A DNA stretch of 64,000 bases from Tillandsia leiboldiana (taxonomy: Eukaryota; Streptophyta; Magnoliopsida; Poales; Bromeliaceae). Both the position numbers and the translations under genes were made by a program. The notes under the pieces were generated by a model. The model worked only from the letters and a program-made list of their open reading frames with translations. It made no database searches and was not told the DNA's origin. The DNA is taken from NCBI GenBank assembly GCA_029204045.2, contig JAQNDB010000114.1, positions 62,001 to 126,000 on the forward strand, read 5' to 3'. This document shows positions 1-10,271 of the stretch, piece after piece. The first letter of the stretch is position 1. Each line of letters starts with the position of its first letter.

Positions 1-126
1 ACCGCTAAACCGGACCGAGCACCTGCCTCGGTAATCCACACCGATAAACCAGACCGAGCACCTGCCTCGGTAATCCACACCGCTAAACCAGACCGAGCAC
101 CTGCCTCGGTAATCCGCACCGCTCTC
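1..126. repeat. 39-bp hairpin minisatellite of the C LTR
   Basis: About three 39-bp units, cut by the window start. Each unit carries the short inverted repeat CCGAG-cacctgc-CTCGG. The same array is complete (four units) at about 34480-34634. Confidence 0.85.
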
Positions 127-639
127 ACCTTGGTGCCTTTAAACCCCCACCTATAGGGGCCCCCTCTACGTCACCTTGTGGGGAACACGGGTCAACGTAC
201 CTCTTTTTCGAAAAAGTACACCCACGCGGTGGCCAAACCGCGGGTGACGTGTAAGCAACCTCGAGCATCGTAACCCAGAACATGATGTATCATCGAGCAC
301 CACGACCCTCAGTCGCCATAAATATAATGATAATAAAACATAAGCTTATACAGGGGTTAACAATATTTTAACATGTCAATACTTTACTCTTACCAATTAC
401 CCTCATTTCCCGACTCAAGAACTGTCGAAAGAGGAACCCACAATAGCGTGCGTCGACCGAAAACACTCGGACCCGTCTCGTGTCCCCCGTACAGTTCCCG
501 GACCTAAAGGCCCCCCAAAACAAGGATTAGTAACACTAAAATTCAACACCCAAAAAGAAACACCGAACATCGGACCAAAACCGGAACGCCGATGTGGTGC
601 TAGGAACCCGACGGCGACTAAACAAAACCCGCGCGGCAA

Positions 640-1085
640 AAATCCCCGCAGGGCACCAGCCCGTGCGGGCGCGCACCGCCTGCGGCAGCCCCGCGCGGCC
701 ATGACCTGTGCGGGCGCGGCCCGCAGGCGGCCCCGCGTGGCACCAGCCCGCGCAGCGCCTGCACTCGTGGCACCAGCCCGCGCGGGCGCCTGCCTGCAGG
801 CGGCCCCGCGCGGCACCAGCCCGCGCGGGCGCAGCCTGCCTGCAGCAGCCCCGCGCGGGCGCGGCTCGTAGGCGGCCCCGCGCGGCACCACCCCGCGCAG
901 CGCCTTCCCGCGCGGGCGCCTGCCTGCAGGCAACCCCGCACGGCACCAGCCAGCGCGGCGCCTGCCCGCGCGTCACTAGCCCGCGCGGGCGCCTATCTGG
1001 AGGCGGCCCCGCGCGGCACCAGCCCGTGCGGGCGCCTGCCTGCAGGCGGCCCCGCGCGGGCGCAGCCCGCCTGCAGCTAGGGTCC
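640..1085. repeat. GC-rich degenerate array in the C LTR
   Basis: Overlapping CGCGCGGGCGCC, CTGCAGGCGGCC and CCGCGCGGCACCAG modules repeat with no fixed period. The high GC and absence of stop codons create long spurious ORFs on both strands. The same array recurs at 35150-35650 and 36590-36850. Confidence 0.8.
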
Positions 1086-1739
1086 GCGGCCACAGCAGCG
1101 GCGGTGGCGGCAAAGAGGAAGATTTGCCAAGACCCCGACGCAACAAAGAAACATAAACTGCCCTGAGACAACCCAAAACGAACAACTCACCTTGATTTCG
1201 CGGAAGGGAAAGGAAGAAGGAGGATCACCAGCTCCTCGCTCGATCAACCACGCAAAAAGGGGAAAAGAAACTCTCCCTCTTTCTACCCTTCTCTCGGTCT
1301 AGGGTTCCCCACGCCGTTTCTTGAAAAGAGAGAAAAATAGTTGATTTCGAACTCTTTTCTGTGCGCAGCCGAACAAAAGATAACTAAAATAAAATAATCA
1401 ACATAACCCTTCCGTCGTTTGAATTTTGAACAAAGGGTCCAGACTACCTCGAAAAGCGTGCCGATCGCCAGCACGGATTCCGGTGCACTTAGCGAATAGG
1501 GAACTTCAAAACTCTTTTCCGGGAGATCCAGGAGTCGGAATTCAAATCCGATCGCGCCCCCATTCACCGTTTTGCGAGCTCTAGCACCTAAATATACCCA
1601 CAAACACCGACTATCATCCCAGGAATTCACGAATTCTCAACCCCTTAACAACTAGTTAATTTAAAATAAATAAAACAGAAAACGGGGAGGTCGAGATACT
1701 ACATCACTCACTCCTTAAATGAAGTTTCGTCCTCGAAAC

Positions 1740-2827
1740 TTAACCCTGGTCCATGTCGAACAAATCTGGGTAGCACTCCCTCATCTTCGACTCTAATTCC
1801 CATCTCGCTTCCCGCTCTTCATGGTTGCTCCATAGCACCTTTACATAGGGGATCGTCCGATTGCGCAGCTTTTTGTCCTCCCGTGCCAAGATCCGCACCG
1901 GTGTTTCCTCAAAGCTCAAGTCCGCTCTGAGCTCGATAGCAGTGACATCAAGAACATGCGACGGGTCGGGGAGGTATTTCCGGAGCATCGAGACGTGAAA
2001 CACATTGTGTACCCGGTCGAGGTTTGGCGGCAGGCCAAACGATAGGCTACCGGGTCAACGCGTTCCAAAATTTCGAAAGGTCCAACGAACCGCGGGTTCA
2101 ACTTGCCCCTCAAGCCGAACCGTCTAATCCCTTTGGATGGTGAAACCCGGGGCAAAACGTGCTTCCGCGCCTGAAACATCAAGTCACGTCGTCTCCGATC
2201 GGCATAGGTCTTCTGTCGACTCTGGGCGGCCAACAACCGCTTCCTGATAAGGCGCACCTTTTCCTTGGTCTCCTCCACTAAGTCCGGACCCAAAAACTTC
2301 CGCTCCCCTAAGTCATCCCAACAAATAGGGGACCGACAGTGACGCCCGTACAAGGCTTCGTACGGTGCCATTTGGACGCTAGCTTGGTAACTGTTGTTGT
2401 AGGCAAATTCCACGAGAGGTAGATAACGTGACCATCCATTACCCAAATCAAGTACGCAGGCTCGGAGCATATCTTCGAGAATCTGGATCACTCGCTCGGA
2501 TTGTCCGTCGGTCTGGGGGTGAAACGCCGTGCTGAAGTGTAGTTTAGTCCCTAGAGCCCGCTGTAGACTCTGCCAAAAGTTCGACACAAACCGAGTGTCT
2601 CTATCAGAAGTAATAGATGTCGGCACCCCATGCAATCTCACGAGCTCGTTGATGTAGGCCTGCGCCAAACGGTCTTTAGTCCACGTCGTATGGATGGGTA
2701 GGAAATGAGCCGAATTCGTCAATCGATCCACTGTGACCCAAACCGCATCTTGTCCTTGTTGCGATCGCGGAAAACCCGTGACAAAATCCATGGTGAATCG
2801 CTCCCATTTCCACTCTGGTACAGGTAG
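1740..2827 (-). pseudogene. Element C pol, 3' segment: integrase core and chromodomain-like tail
   Basis: Minus-strand remainder of C pol, the part downstream of the D insertion. It begins at EWKWERFTMDF, runs through the integrase core (DRLTNSAHFLP; ITSDRDTRFVSNFWQ; FHPQTDGQSERVIQ, giving the D-D-E residues) and the GPFEILERV block, and ends with a chromodomain-like tail (PVRILARE; PYVKVLWSNHEEREARWELE) and a stop at 1740. A frameshift near 2000-2040 splits the tail from the core. Integrase inserts the cDNA; the tail is thought to steer Tekay/Del integration to heterochromatin. Upstream domains continue at 10948-12476 and, beyond B, at 32384-32740. Confidence 0.9.
2823..2827. repeat. Target-site duplication of element D, left copy (GGTAG)
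   Basis: GGTAG lies directly left of the D LTR and recurs at 10948-10952. Joining the flanks restores a continuous C integrase reading frame. Confidence 0.95.
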
Positions 2828-2834
2828 TGTCACG

Positions 2835-2904
2835 CCCCGGGGTCGAACTGCGACCCGGGCTCGCCAACAGATCCGCCGTCTGTACGGAAACTGCCGTACA
2901 GACG
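2835..2904 (-). other. Twin terminal hairpins at the D LTR end
   Basis: CGTCTGTACGG pairs with CCGTACAGACG across a 6-nt loop (2877-2904). CCCGG(G)GTCG pairs with CGACCCGGG across a 5-nt loop (2835-2860). Both loops read CAGTT(T) in element orientation. The right LTR carries the same pair at 8443-8512. Confidence 0.8.
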
Positions 2905-2941
2905 AAGCGTCTAACCTGCAAAAGAGATCTATAGCTAACAA

Positions 2942-2951
2942 GTATCAGAGC
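2942..2951 (-). promoter_or_regulatory. tRNA-Met 3'-end-like decamer (PBS complement) in the D LTR
   Basis: On the minus strand this reads GCTCTGATAC, the sequence before the CCA end implied by the PBS and therefore complementary to the element's own PBS. Copies lie at 8550-8559 (D), 38955-38964 and 57338-57347 (E), and 63545-63555 (G). Confidence 0.6.
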
Positions 2952-3203
2952 TGAAAGGAAGCTGAAACACTAAGCGGTGAAAAGTCCAAGTACACCAGTC
3001 CACTAGCACCCACAACATAAGTACAAAAGTGGAAACTAAAAAGTACAAGAGACACTACACCGACACCACCGACTCGGGTAGGAGCTAGCCAGCCACGCGC
3101 ATACCTCGGTCAGAAAGCTCCGAATGAGCCAAACCTGGAACGGTCGCCTCAGGAACACCTGTCATCACAGCGGGTGTGAGATCTACTGCAACAGTCAGAT
3201 CTC

Positions 3204-3240
3204 AGTGGGCACCAAAGCTAAAACCCACGGTACACCCACT
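3204..3240 (-). other. AGTGGG/CCCACT hairpin in the D LTR
   Basis: In element orientation AGTGGG and TACC pair with GGTG and CCCACT. The same fold with altered arms occurs in the E LTRs (38607-38643; 56991-57025) and in G (63121-63153). Confidence 0.55.
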
Positions 3241-3368
3241 CAGTCTGCTGGAGACAAAAACACATAAAGATAGATAGATAGATAGATAAATAACTGGGAA
3301 TGAATCTATCGCTACATGTCTCAATGCAATGCTGGAAGTAAGTTCTCAGTCTCTCTCACGGGATGCCT

Positions 3369-3446
3369 GGAAACTACGCACGTCTGCGCCCCCTACAGCC
3401 CTTATCAAACAAGAACAGGCTGTAGGCTTAGGCGCCCATAGTTTCC
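3369..3446 (-). other. Invariant-loop hairpin, D left LTR
   Basis: Nested arms GGAAACTA/TAGTTTCC (3369-3376 with 3439-3446), GCGCC/GGCGC and CCTACAGCC/GGCTGTAGG enclose the loop CCTGTTCTTGTTTGAT (minus-strand reading). The right-LTR copy is at 8977-9054, E LTR copies are at 37693-37768 and 56075-56150, and an E interior copy is at 53370-53410. Confidence 0.7.
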
Positions 3447-3519
3447 GCCCCCGCACTGGGACTGCTAGAACTCTACAAGACACTAGAAGGCCACCTCAAT
3501 CCCTTCTAGTAACCACCTG

Positions 3520-3925
3520 GTGACTCGGCCAGGGCATAACTATCTATCTGGTAACTCAGCCAGTGATTAACACCCATCTGGTAACTCCGCCAGTGGTATC
3601 TACTCATCTGGTAACTCAGCCAGTGATTTATACCCATCTGGTAACTCCGCCAGTGGTATCTACTCATCTGGTAACTCAGCCAGTGATTTATACCCATCTG
3701 GTAACTCCGCCAGTGGTATCTACTCATCTGGTAACTCAGCCAGTGATTTATACCCATCTGGTAACTCCGCCAGTGGTATCTACTCATCTGGTAACTCAGC
3801 CAGTGATTTACACCCATCTGGTAACTCCGCCAGTGGCATCTACTCATCTGGTAACTCAGCCAGTGATTTATACCCATCTGGTAACTCCGCCAGTGGTATC
3901 TACTCATCTGGTAACTCAGCCAGTA
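3520..3925. repeat. 60-bp hairpin minisatellite, D left LTR
   Basis: About six 60-bp units, each made of two 30-bp halves with CTGG-taactccg-CCAG or CTGG-taactcag-CCAG. The right LTR has one more unit (9128-9593). Because 60 is a multiple of three, the array gives repetitive ORFs on both strands that are not genes. Confidence 0.95.
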
Positions 3926-4592
3926 CAACTCGTATACTCTAACGATGCGACTAACACTCGTGTCCAAGTCGGAAACGACAACCCTCGACTTGCACGACTG
4001 TTCCGCAATTACCTGATAGTAAGAATACGATACCTTTGCATTCGGAAGCATAACGGGCATTCCGTAGTTCATTGGGAGAAATCAACCCACCTGCGATCAA
4101 TCCGCGAAAACCGTGCGCCAAACGGAGGTCCCGATGCGATCCCGCAGCTCCACGCGGCAAAACACGCGCCACCGGCCACGTGAGAAGCTAACACTATGCC
4201 ACGACTGCGAGATAAGAAGAGGAACCGGGGTCAGAAAAACATGCGGCTAAAACCGCGCTCACAAAGGCGAAAGAAACCCATCCGGCGACGAGAAACGCCG
4301 CGCGCGGCTCGCGCAGCCTCGCCACAACCCGGACGACAAGTCCGCAAGGCTCCGCCCACGGGGAGAAGAAAAGAGAGAAAAGAATAAAATAAAATAAATC
4401 CAACCTCTTCGCGGCACGCCGGTCCTCGCTCGGCTCCATGTCCACGCTCGGAGAAGAAAACGCCCAAGAGTTGCTTCTTCCAAAGCCTTCCTCTGCTTCT
4501 TCTTCTTCTTCCCTTTCCTCTCTTTTCTCATTTCCCTTTTCTTTCTTTCTTTCTCTTTTCCTGTTTTTTTGCTACAGAGGTGGAGGGGAGTG

Positions 4593-4603
4593 GTTTTATA
4601 AAG
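4593..4603 (-). promoter_or_regulatory. TATA box, D left LTR
   Basis: CTTTATAAAAC on the minus strand, followed by pyrimidine-rich sequence suited to a start site. Transcription from here would give a leader of about 1.7 kb holding the minisatellite and hairpins. The functional copy for full-length RNA is in the right-hand (5') LTR at 10261-10271. Confidence 0.6.
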
Positions 4604-4664
4604 CAAAAGCTTTAAATAAAATTAATTAACTTAATTAACTTAATTCCAAAAACCCAACTCCAAC

Positions 4665-5055
4665 TCACTTTTTGCCCTCGGGCCCTCCGCCGCTGCCCGG
4701 AACCTCCCGAGCTCCGCTGTAATTCCAAAGTACACGCGCTCACAGCTTTTTCTCTTCAAAAAGCTCAACCGTTGAGTCGGGGTGCTCAAATCAAATACCG
4801 GCTCCAAAATTGCCAGTTCTGACTCACTTTTTGCCTCCGGGTCTTCCGCGTCAGTCCGGAACCTCCCGAACCTCGCTGTAAATCAAAAGTACGCGTGTCC
4901 ACAGCTTTTTCTCCTCAAAAAGCTCGACCGTTGAGTCGGGGTGCTCAAATCAAATACCGGCTCCAAAATTGCCAGTTCCGACTCACTTTTTGCCTCCGGG
5001 TCCTCCGCGTCAGTCCGGAACCTCCCGAACCTCGCTGTAAATCAAAAGTACACCT
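4665..5055. repeat. 159-bp tandem repeat in the D U3
   Basis: About 2.5 copies of a 159-bp unit (for example starting at 4741 and 4900), upstream of the TATA box in element orientation. They may be enhancer repeats. The right LTR copy lies at about 10335-10722. Confidence 0.8.
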
Positions 5056-5279
5056 GCTCCAAGTGTTTCCCAATTTTTTTCTGCAACCCAAAGCGGTGTC
5101 GGCGCTTCCCGTACCAGTAACCTAACGCGTACAAAGCCCGAAACAAGCAGAGGCTTCCGCGGGGATCCAAATCAACCCGAACTCCTCTGAAAACACAAAT
5201 GGGACACATCCAAGGCAAATTCCTCCGCACCACACCATCCTGCAAGGTCGGTGCGTCATCCAAATCCCGGTGTTCTACA

Positions 5280-5291
5280 CTCTCCCCCCCT
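5280..5291 (-). other. Polypurine tract of D
   Basis: AAGGGGGGAGAG on the minus strand abuts the 3' LTR. It primes plus-strand DNA synthesis. Confidence 0.85.
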
Positions 5292-5560
5292 TAAAAGGGT
5301 TTCGCCCTCGAAATCCAACTAAATCCATACTTAGGAGGGTAAATCAAAAACAAAAGGGATAGAAGATCCTCAGATTGCCCAAGGCTCTCAAGTGGTCACT
5401 CACATTCCTCATGCTGACAACACTGAACCTTCCCCAAAGGTATGATTCGACTGCAAAATTCTTTGGTTTCACCAACAAGAATCGCATCGGTCGATGAGGA
5501 TAACGCAGTCCTCGTCCATCACCAAGGAAGGGAAAGCAAAACAAAACTTGCGGGGTTCAA
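5292..5560 (-). pseudogene. Element D remnant of the integrase C-terminal tail
   Basis: Non-coding now, but alignable by eye with the 53630-53875 remnant in E (shared blocks include the TTGGTGATGGACGAGGAC / TTGGACGAGGATTTGAG region and TCTTCTATCCC / TCTCCTATCCC). No reading frame survives. About 250 bp between here and 5813 show nothing recognisable. Confidence 0.6.
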
Positions 5561-5812
5561 AAAGGCCTCATCCAGCCTGATCACAGCTCGAGGATCCACA
5601 ACTCGCATAACTCGTTTCTATATATAACTCTCAGGCTGGTAGTCTCCCTTGATTCGAGATCTCAAAAACCGAAGTTCAAGCATCCTTAAGGCAAAACTCC
5701 TCAGATGCTTCATAGCCACCAAAGCTCCAGTTCCACAAAACATGGATCACCTCCCTTGACAGGGGAAAAACTTCAACCTCGAGAACCTTCTCTCGATTCT
5801 GGCACTCAATTC

Positions 5813-6750
5813 CCAGGGTTACACTGCTCGCCTAAACAGGGCATACTGGACAAAATGTCCTCGCCGGGATAAAGCAATCATACATCCTTGCAAAATCTAT
5901 CACCGGCGTTACCTCAACCTGACCTCCTGAGTGTCCAAGCACTTTAGGTTCGAGGGTTCTGAACAATTCCATGACCTCTCTATCACGGCAATATCCGGAT
6001 CAAAGCTGGTATCCTCCTCAGCTTTGCCTCTCGCAAGTTACACTGGCCTTGCATAGTCCAAGAGCTTCTGATCTCTGACATTAACATAGGTCTAGGCCCA
6101 ACCCAAACGGTATCTCTCTTCGTTGGGTCCTCAGTCACTCAAGCGGCTAAATCACAAGGCCCAAACACAAAATCCTCGATGTCGAAGTGCAACTCTCAAA
6201 GCTTGGCAACCAACTTCTTCCTCCTTAGAAGTTGTAGCACTAACCTCAAGAGCCCCTCAAGCTCCAAGTCGCTTCGGAGGTAAGCAAAAACCCACGACGG
6301 TAACGCCACCAACCCGTCCAGAACAGGGAAAAACACAGCTCTCAAATCAGTAGGGCATTAGTCAATCCACTTGACCACGCAAACCGCTCAAACTGCCCTA
6401 CTGGTTCCGGATCAGTATCCAGGCACAGCCCTTGGCTGTAAGGTTCCATAAAGATATCAATCACTCGAAGGCATCTGCCCAAGCACAAGGTGAGACTAAT
6501 CAAGTTCGAACCTTACAAAAACTCACACGGTTGTGTACCCACAACGTGACATCACCACTGTGTAACAACTGCCTGGATCCTCACTGTCGTATCCCCACGA
6601 TGAGGTACTAGGTCTCACAGACCTCTCGATCCGTCAAATTTCGCAGCTGCGCTCACAGCTCCCTCTGTCTCACGGTTGATACTCCACGAGGTGCTGTCGA
6701 AGTTGGCGCGGTTCCCAAACCACGTCAACCACTGTCTCGATCTCAGTCCC
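5813..6750 (-). pseudogene. Element D collapsed RT/RNase H remnant
   Basis: Minus-strand sequence matching E 52370-53210, which in turn is recognisable against the F reverse transcriptase and RNase H. Landmarks include GTGGATTGACTAATGCCCT, the CGAAGCGACTTGGAGC block and the GGCGAGCAGTGTAAC end of RNase H. Frame is lost throughout and the YxDD region is gone. Directly after this remnant, where integrase should start, D jumps to the integrase tail. Confidence 0.72.
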
Positions 6751-6762
6751 AATCAAGTAACT

Positions 6763-6842
6763 ACCTGGTAACTCGGCCAGGGGCATCAACCACCTGGTAA
6801 CTCGGCCAGGGGCAAGTAACCTCCCGGTAACTCAGCCAGGGC
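6763..6842. repeat. Three LTR-minisatellite-like units inside the D interior
   Basis: Three imperfect units of CCTGG-taactcgg-CCAGG type lie between the protease and RT remnants. They are the same motif as the LTR minisatellite but with a longer stem. The E interior has no counterpart at this point. Confidence 0.75.
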
Positions 6843-6849
6843 ATCAAAT

Positions 6850-7200
6850 ATCTCATCGCATGCTATAAAAATACACTCCTCCTGTCCAGGTCCACGGAGG
6901 GTCAATGTCTTCTCTCTCGACAATCCATGATAGCATAAATTGGGACGACGGATTCCTATCCAACCTCGTATCAACACCTCTACACTGATGTAGGACTAAC
7001 ATCTCGATGATCAATCCAAGGTCCTAGCTGCACTGGCAGGACAGGCAGCACTCATCCACGTGCTTCGCGTGATCTGAAAATTGATCCAAACGTGCACAAC
7101 CATCAGTCCTGACACTGGCCCACACGAGGGTACTCCCGCTTTACCGAAACGCACACACGGCGTTGGCATTAAGCAAGCTCTAACCCGACGGCCACACCAG
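6850..7200 (-). pseudogene. Element D protease remnant
   Basis: Short minus-strand peptides such as VRACLMPTP and LTLRGPGQEE match the decayed protease region of E (VRACLMPTP; MTLRGLGQEE at 52080-52360). The catalytic DTG/DSG is not visible. Frame is broken several times. Confidence 0.65.
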
Positions 7201-7299
7201 GTGAGACGCGACCCACAACCCTGGCGATGAAAGCGGCCCACGCAAAAGGGGAACTCACATCCTGGCACTGCTGCTGAAGCGAGCACTGTCGAGAGCCTC

Positions 7300-8138
7300 C
7301 TGGTCTCAGTCTCTTCTGAGACCCATGATCCTGTGGGTGGAATCATGGCAACCTCGAAACACGCGACTATCGCAAAATCGGCGATGCCGGAGCTCTCACT
7401 CCGAAGCTGATCCCCCGCTCACCGTCTCCCTCGGACGGGGTCACTGATCCACAGTCAATCCATCGAGCATGCACGCTCACTGCATCCAAGGTCGGCAATC
7501 GCCGAAAATGCACAAAGAGATAGTCATCTTGAGGCGGTTCCCACTCGAACACAACCAACCTCTAAGCCTCATCCTGGGTGACCAGGGATACACCGCTCAA
7601 CCGTCACAGAAACTCACCCTAGAACATCAACTGCGCTCCCGATGGTCCAACAAGACGAATCCGACGCCACCAGCTCTCTTGGCGTCCGAAGGCAAAAGTG
7701 CATACCCAAGCGCCCTGATGCTTATCCTGGATGAACAAATCCTCGAACAAATCTTCCATAACAGCGTTCCAGTTCTCGGCCTCTCACGGCTCCAACTCAG
7801 TCCCGAAATCTACCAGGGATGGAACTGGATGCGGTACACAACCTATCAGCAACCTCTCGCTGCTTCCGCACCATCAATGGTGCGATCCTGAACAGAAATC
7901 GACAAAGTCGCGGCCGGAGGTACTACTGACGATACTCCGGGAGATGCTCTCGGTCCAAGCATGTGCATCCCACGCTCCATGCTCTCTCTTCCTGGCGCCG
8001 TAACGCCTCAAATACCAGGACTGCTTGGGCCTGGATCTCTCAAGCCTCCCTCGGCTCCATCCATTTAGCTTTCCGCTATACGAGCCCCTCATCCCGGGTC
8101 AAACACGCCCTCGCCGCTGCACGGCGTCTCGGAAGCAT
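7300..8138 (-). pseudogene. Element D gag remnant
   Basis: Starts at an ATG on the minus strand at 8138 (MLPRRRAAARACLTRDEG), closely matching the E gag start (MPPRRRAATRACLTLDEE). Later fragments (LRRLPTLDAVSVHARWIDCGS-like) match E PTLDAAIEHARWIDRGS. An early stop and several frameshifts rule out a functional capsid protein. Confidence 0.8.
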
Positions 8139-8416
8139 CCAAAAACCACAGCAACAGACAAACATTAGGACCAAGACTCTCTCGACCCAAACAAACGAAA
8201 GTCTAAACATGTTAACCTTTTTAAAGCATTATGCTGTCTGCAGCCAACACAATCACCTTTAGAGAAATAACATGCGAGGTCACTCACCCCAATCCTCAGG
8301 GGGGGAGGTACACCCTCAGACAAGACTCTCGCTAAGGTCACGTCTCACACGACAGTCTTCCCACAGTCCAACCAAAAGCCTAGGGTCTCTAAGTCCCCAA
8401 CGACCTATATTCCTAG

Positions 8417-8428
8417 GCTCTGATACCA
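8417..8428 (-). other. Primer-binding site of D
   Basis: TGGTATCAGAGC on the minus strand, complementary to the 3' end of plant initiator tRNA-Met, 7 nt from the 5' LTR. Confidence 0.93.
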
Positions 8429-8976
8429 CCTAATCTGTCATGCCCCGGGGTCGAACTGCGACCCGGGCTCGCCAACAGATCCGCCGTCTGTACGGAAACT
8501 GCCGTACAGACGAAGCGTCTAACCTGCAAAAGAGATCTATAGCTAACAAGTATCAGAGCTGAAAGGAAGCTGAAACACTAAGCGGTGAAAAGTCCAAGTA
8601 CACCAGTCCACTAGCACCCACAACATAAGTACAAAAGTGGAAACTAAAAAGTACAAGAGACACTACACCGACACCACCGACTCGGGTAGGAGCTAGCCAG
8701 CCACGCGCATACCTCGGTCAGAAAGCTCCGAATGAGCCAAACCTGGAACGGTCGCCTCAGGAACACCTGTCATCACAGCGGGTGTGAGATCTACTGCAAC
8801 AGTCAGATCTCAGTGGGCACCAAAGCTAAAACCCACGGTACACCCACTCAGTCTGCTGGAGACAAAAACACATAAAGATAGATAGATAGATAGATAAATA
8901 ACTGGGAATGAATCTATCGCTACATGTCTCAATGCAATGCTGGAAGTAAGTTCTCAGTCTCTCTCACGGGATGCCT

Positions 8977-9054
8977 GGAAACTACGCACGTCTGCGCCCC
9001 CTACAGCCCTTATCAAACAAGAACAGGCTGTAGGCTTAGGCGCCCATAGTTTCC
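8977..9054 (-). other. Invariant-loop hairpin, D right LTR
   Basis: Same fold and loop as 3369-3446. Lying in the 5' LTR, it would be part of the genomic RNA leader. Confidence 0.7.
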
Positions 9055-9127
9055 GCCCCCGCACTGGGACTGCTAGAACTCTACAAGACACTAGAAGGCC
9101 ACCTCAATCCCTTCTAGTAACCACCTG

Positions 9128-9593
9128 GTGACTCGGCCAGGGCATAACTATCTATCTGGTAACTCAGCCAGTGATTAACACCCATCTGGTAACTCCGCCA
9201 GTGGTATCTACTCATCTGGTAACTCAGCCAGTGATTTATACCCATCTGGTAACTCCGCCAGTGGTATCTACTCATCTGGTAACTCAGCCAGTGATTTATA
9301 CCCATCTGGTAACTCCGCCAGTGGTATCTACTCATCTGGTAACTCAGCCAGTGATTTATACCCATCTGGTAACTCCGCCAGTGGTATCTACTCATCTGGT
9401 AACTCAGCCAGTGATTTATACCCATCTGGTAACTCCGCCAGTGGTATCTACTCATCTGGTAACTCAACCAGTGATTTACACCCATCTGGTAACTCCGCCA
9501 GTGGTATCTACTCATCTGGTAACTCAGCCAGTGATTTATACCCATCTGGTAACTCCGCCAGTGGTATCTACTCATCTGGTAACTCAGCCAGTA
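9128..9593. repeat. 60-bp hairpin minisatellite, D right LTR
   Basis: Seven-plus units with CTGG...CCAG stems, one more than in the left LTR. This length change is the largest difference between the two D LTRs. Confidence 0.95.
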
Positions 9594-10260
9594 CAACTCG
9601 TATACTCTAACGATGCGACTAACACTCGTGTCCAAGTCGGAAACGACAACCCTCGACTTGCACGACTGTTCCGCAATTACCAGATAGTAAGAATACGATA
9701 CCTTTGCATTCGGAAGCATAACGGGCATTCCGTAGTTCATTGGGAGAAATCAACCCACCTGCGATCAATCCGCGAAAACCGTGCGCCAAACGGAGGTCCC
9801 GATGCGATCCCGCAGCTCCACGCGGCAAAACACGCGCCACCGGCCACGTGAGAAGCTAACACTATGCCACGACTGCGAGATAAGAAGAGGAACCGGGGTC
9901 AGAAAAACATGCGGCTAAAACCGCGCTCACAAAGGCGAAAGAAACCCATCCGGCGACGAGAAACGCCGCGCGCGGCTCGCGCAGCCTCGCCACAACCCGG
10001 ACGACAAGTCCGCAAGGCTCCGCCCACGGGGAGAAGAAAAGAGAGAAAAGAATAAAATAAAATAAATCCAACCTCTTCGCGGCACGCCGGTCCTCGCTCG
10101 GCTCCATGTCCACGCTCGGAGAAGAAAACGCCCAAGAGTTGCTTCTTCCAAAGCCTTCCTCTGCTTCTTCTTCTTCTTTCCTTTCCTCTCTTTTCTCATT
10201 TCCCTTTTCTTTCTTTCTTTCTCTTTTCCTGTTTTTTTGCTACAGAGGTGGAGGGGAGTG

Positions 10261-10271
10261 GTTTTATAAAG
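10261..10271 (-). promoter_or_regulatory. TATA box of the D 5' LTR promoter
   Basis: Minus-strand TTTATAAAAC in the same context as 4593-4603. It is the promoter expected to drive genomic RNA. Confidence 0.6.

Larger units (their letters stand above)
1..1703 (-). repeat. Element C 3' LTR (cut by the window start)
   Basis: This is the 3' LTR of minus-strand gypsy element C. Its U3 end (TGTAGTATCTCGACC on the minus strand) directly follows a polypurine tract at about 1704-1718 and the end of pol at 1740. It matches 34470-36272, the second C LTR, almost base for base. Inside are a 39-bp minisatellite (1-126) and a GC-rich array (about 650-1080). All ORFs in this stretch are low-complexity readings of the array, not genes. 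The left end and its target-site duplication lie outside the window. Confidence 0.88.
2828..5279 (-). repeat. Element D 3' LTR
   Basis: 2452-bp LTR, TG...CA in element orientation. From its U3 end at 5279 it holds a 159-bp tandem repeat (about 4665-5055), a TATA box (4593-4603), the 60-bp minisatellite (3545-3925), the invariant-loop hairpin (3369-3446), the GTGGG/CCCAC hairpin (3204-3240), a tRNA-Met-like decamer (2942-2951) and two terminal hairpins (2877-2904; 2835-2860). Confidence 0.95.

Noticed and set aside
415..1171. Alanine/glycine/arginine-rich ORFs on both strands, also at 34924-35743 and 36369-36941
   Set aside because: Low-complexity translation of the GC array in the C LTR.
3545..3925. 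CRISPR-like regularly spaced repeats
   Set aside because: Units are contiguous with no unique spacers, inside an LTR of a eukaryotic element.
3506..4183. 188-226-codon repetitive ORFs (THLVTPPVV / HWLSYQMSRY), repeated at 9114-9851
   Set aside because: The 60-bp LTR minisatellite has a period divisible by three, so any stop-free frame repeats as a peptide.
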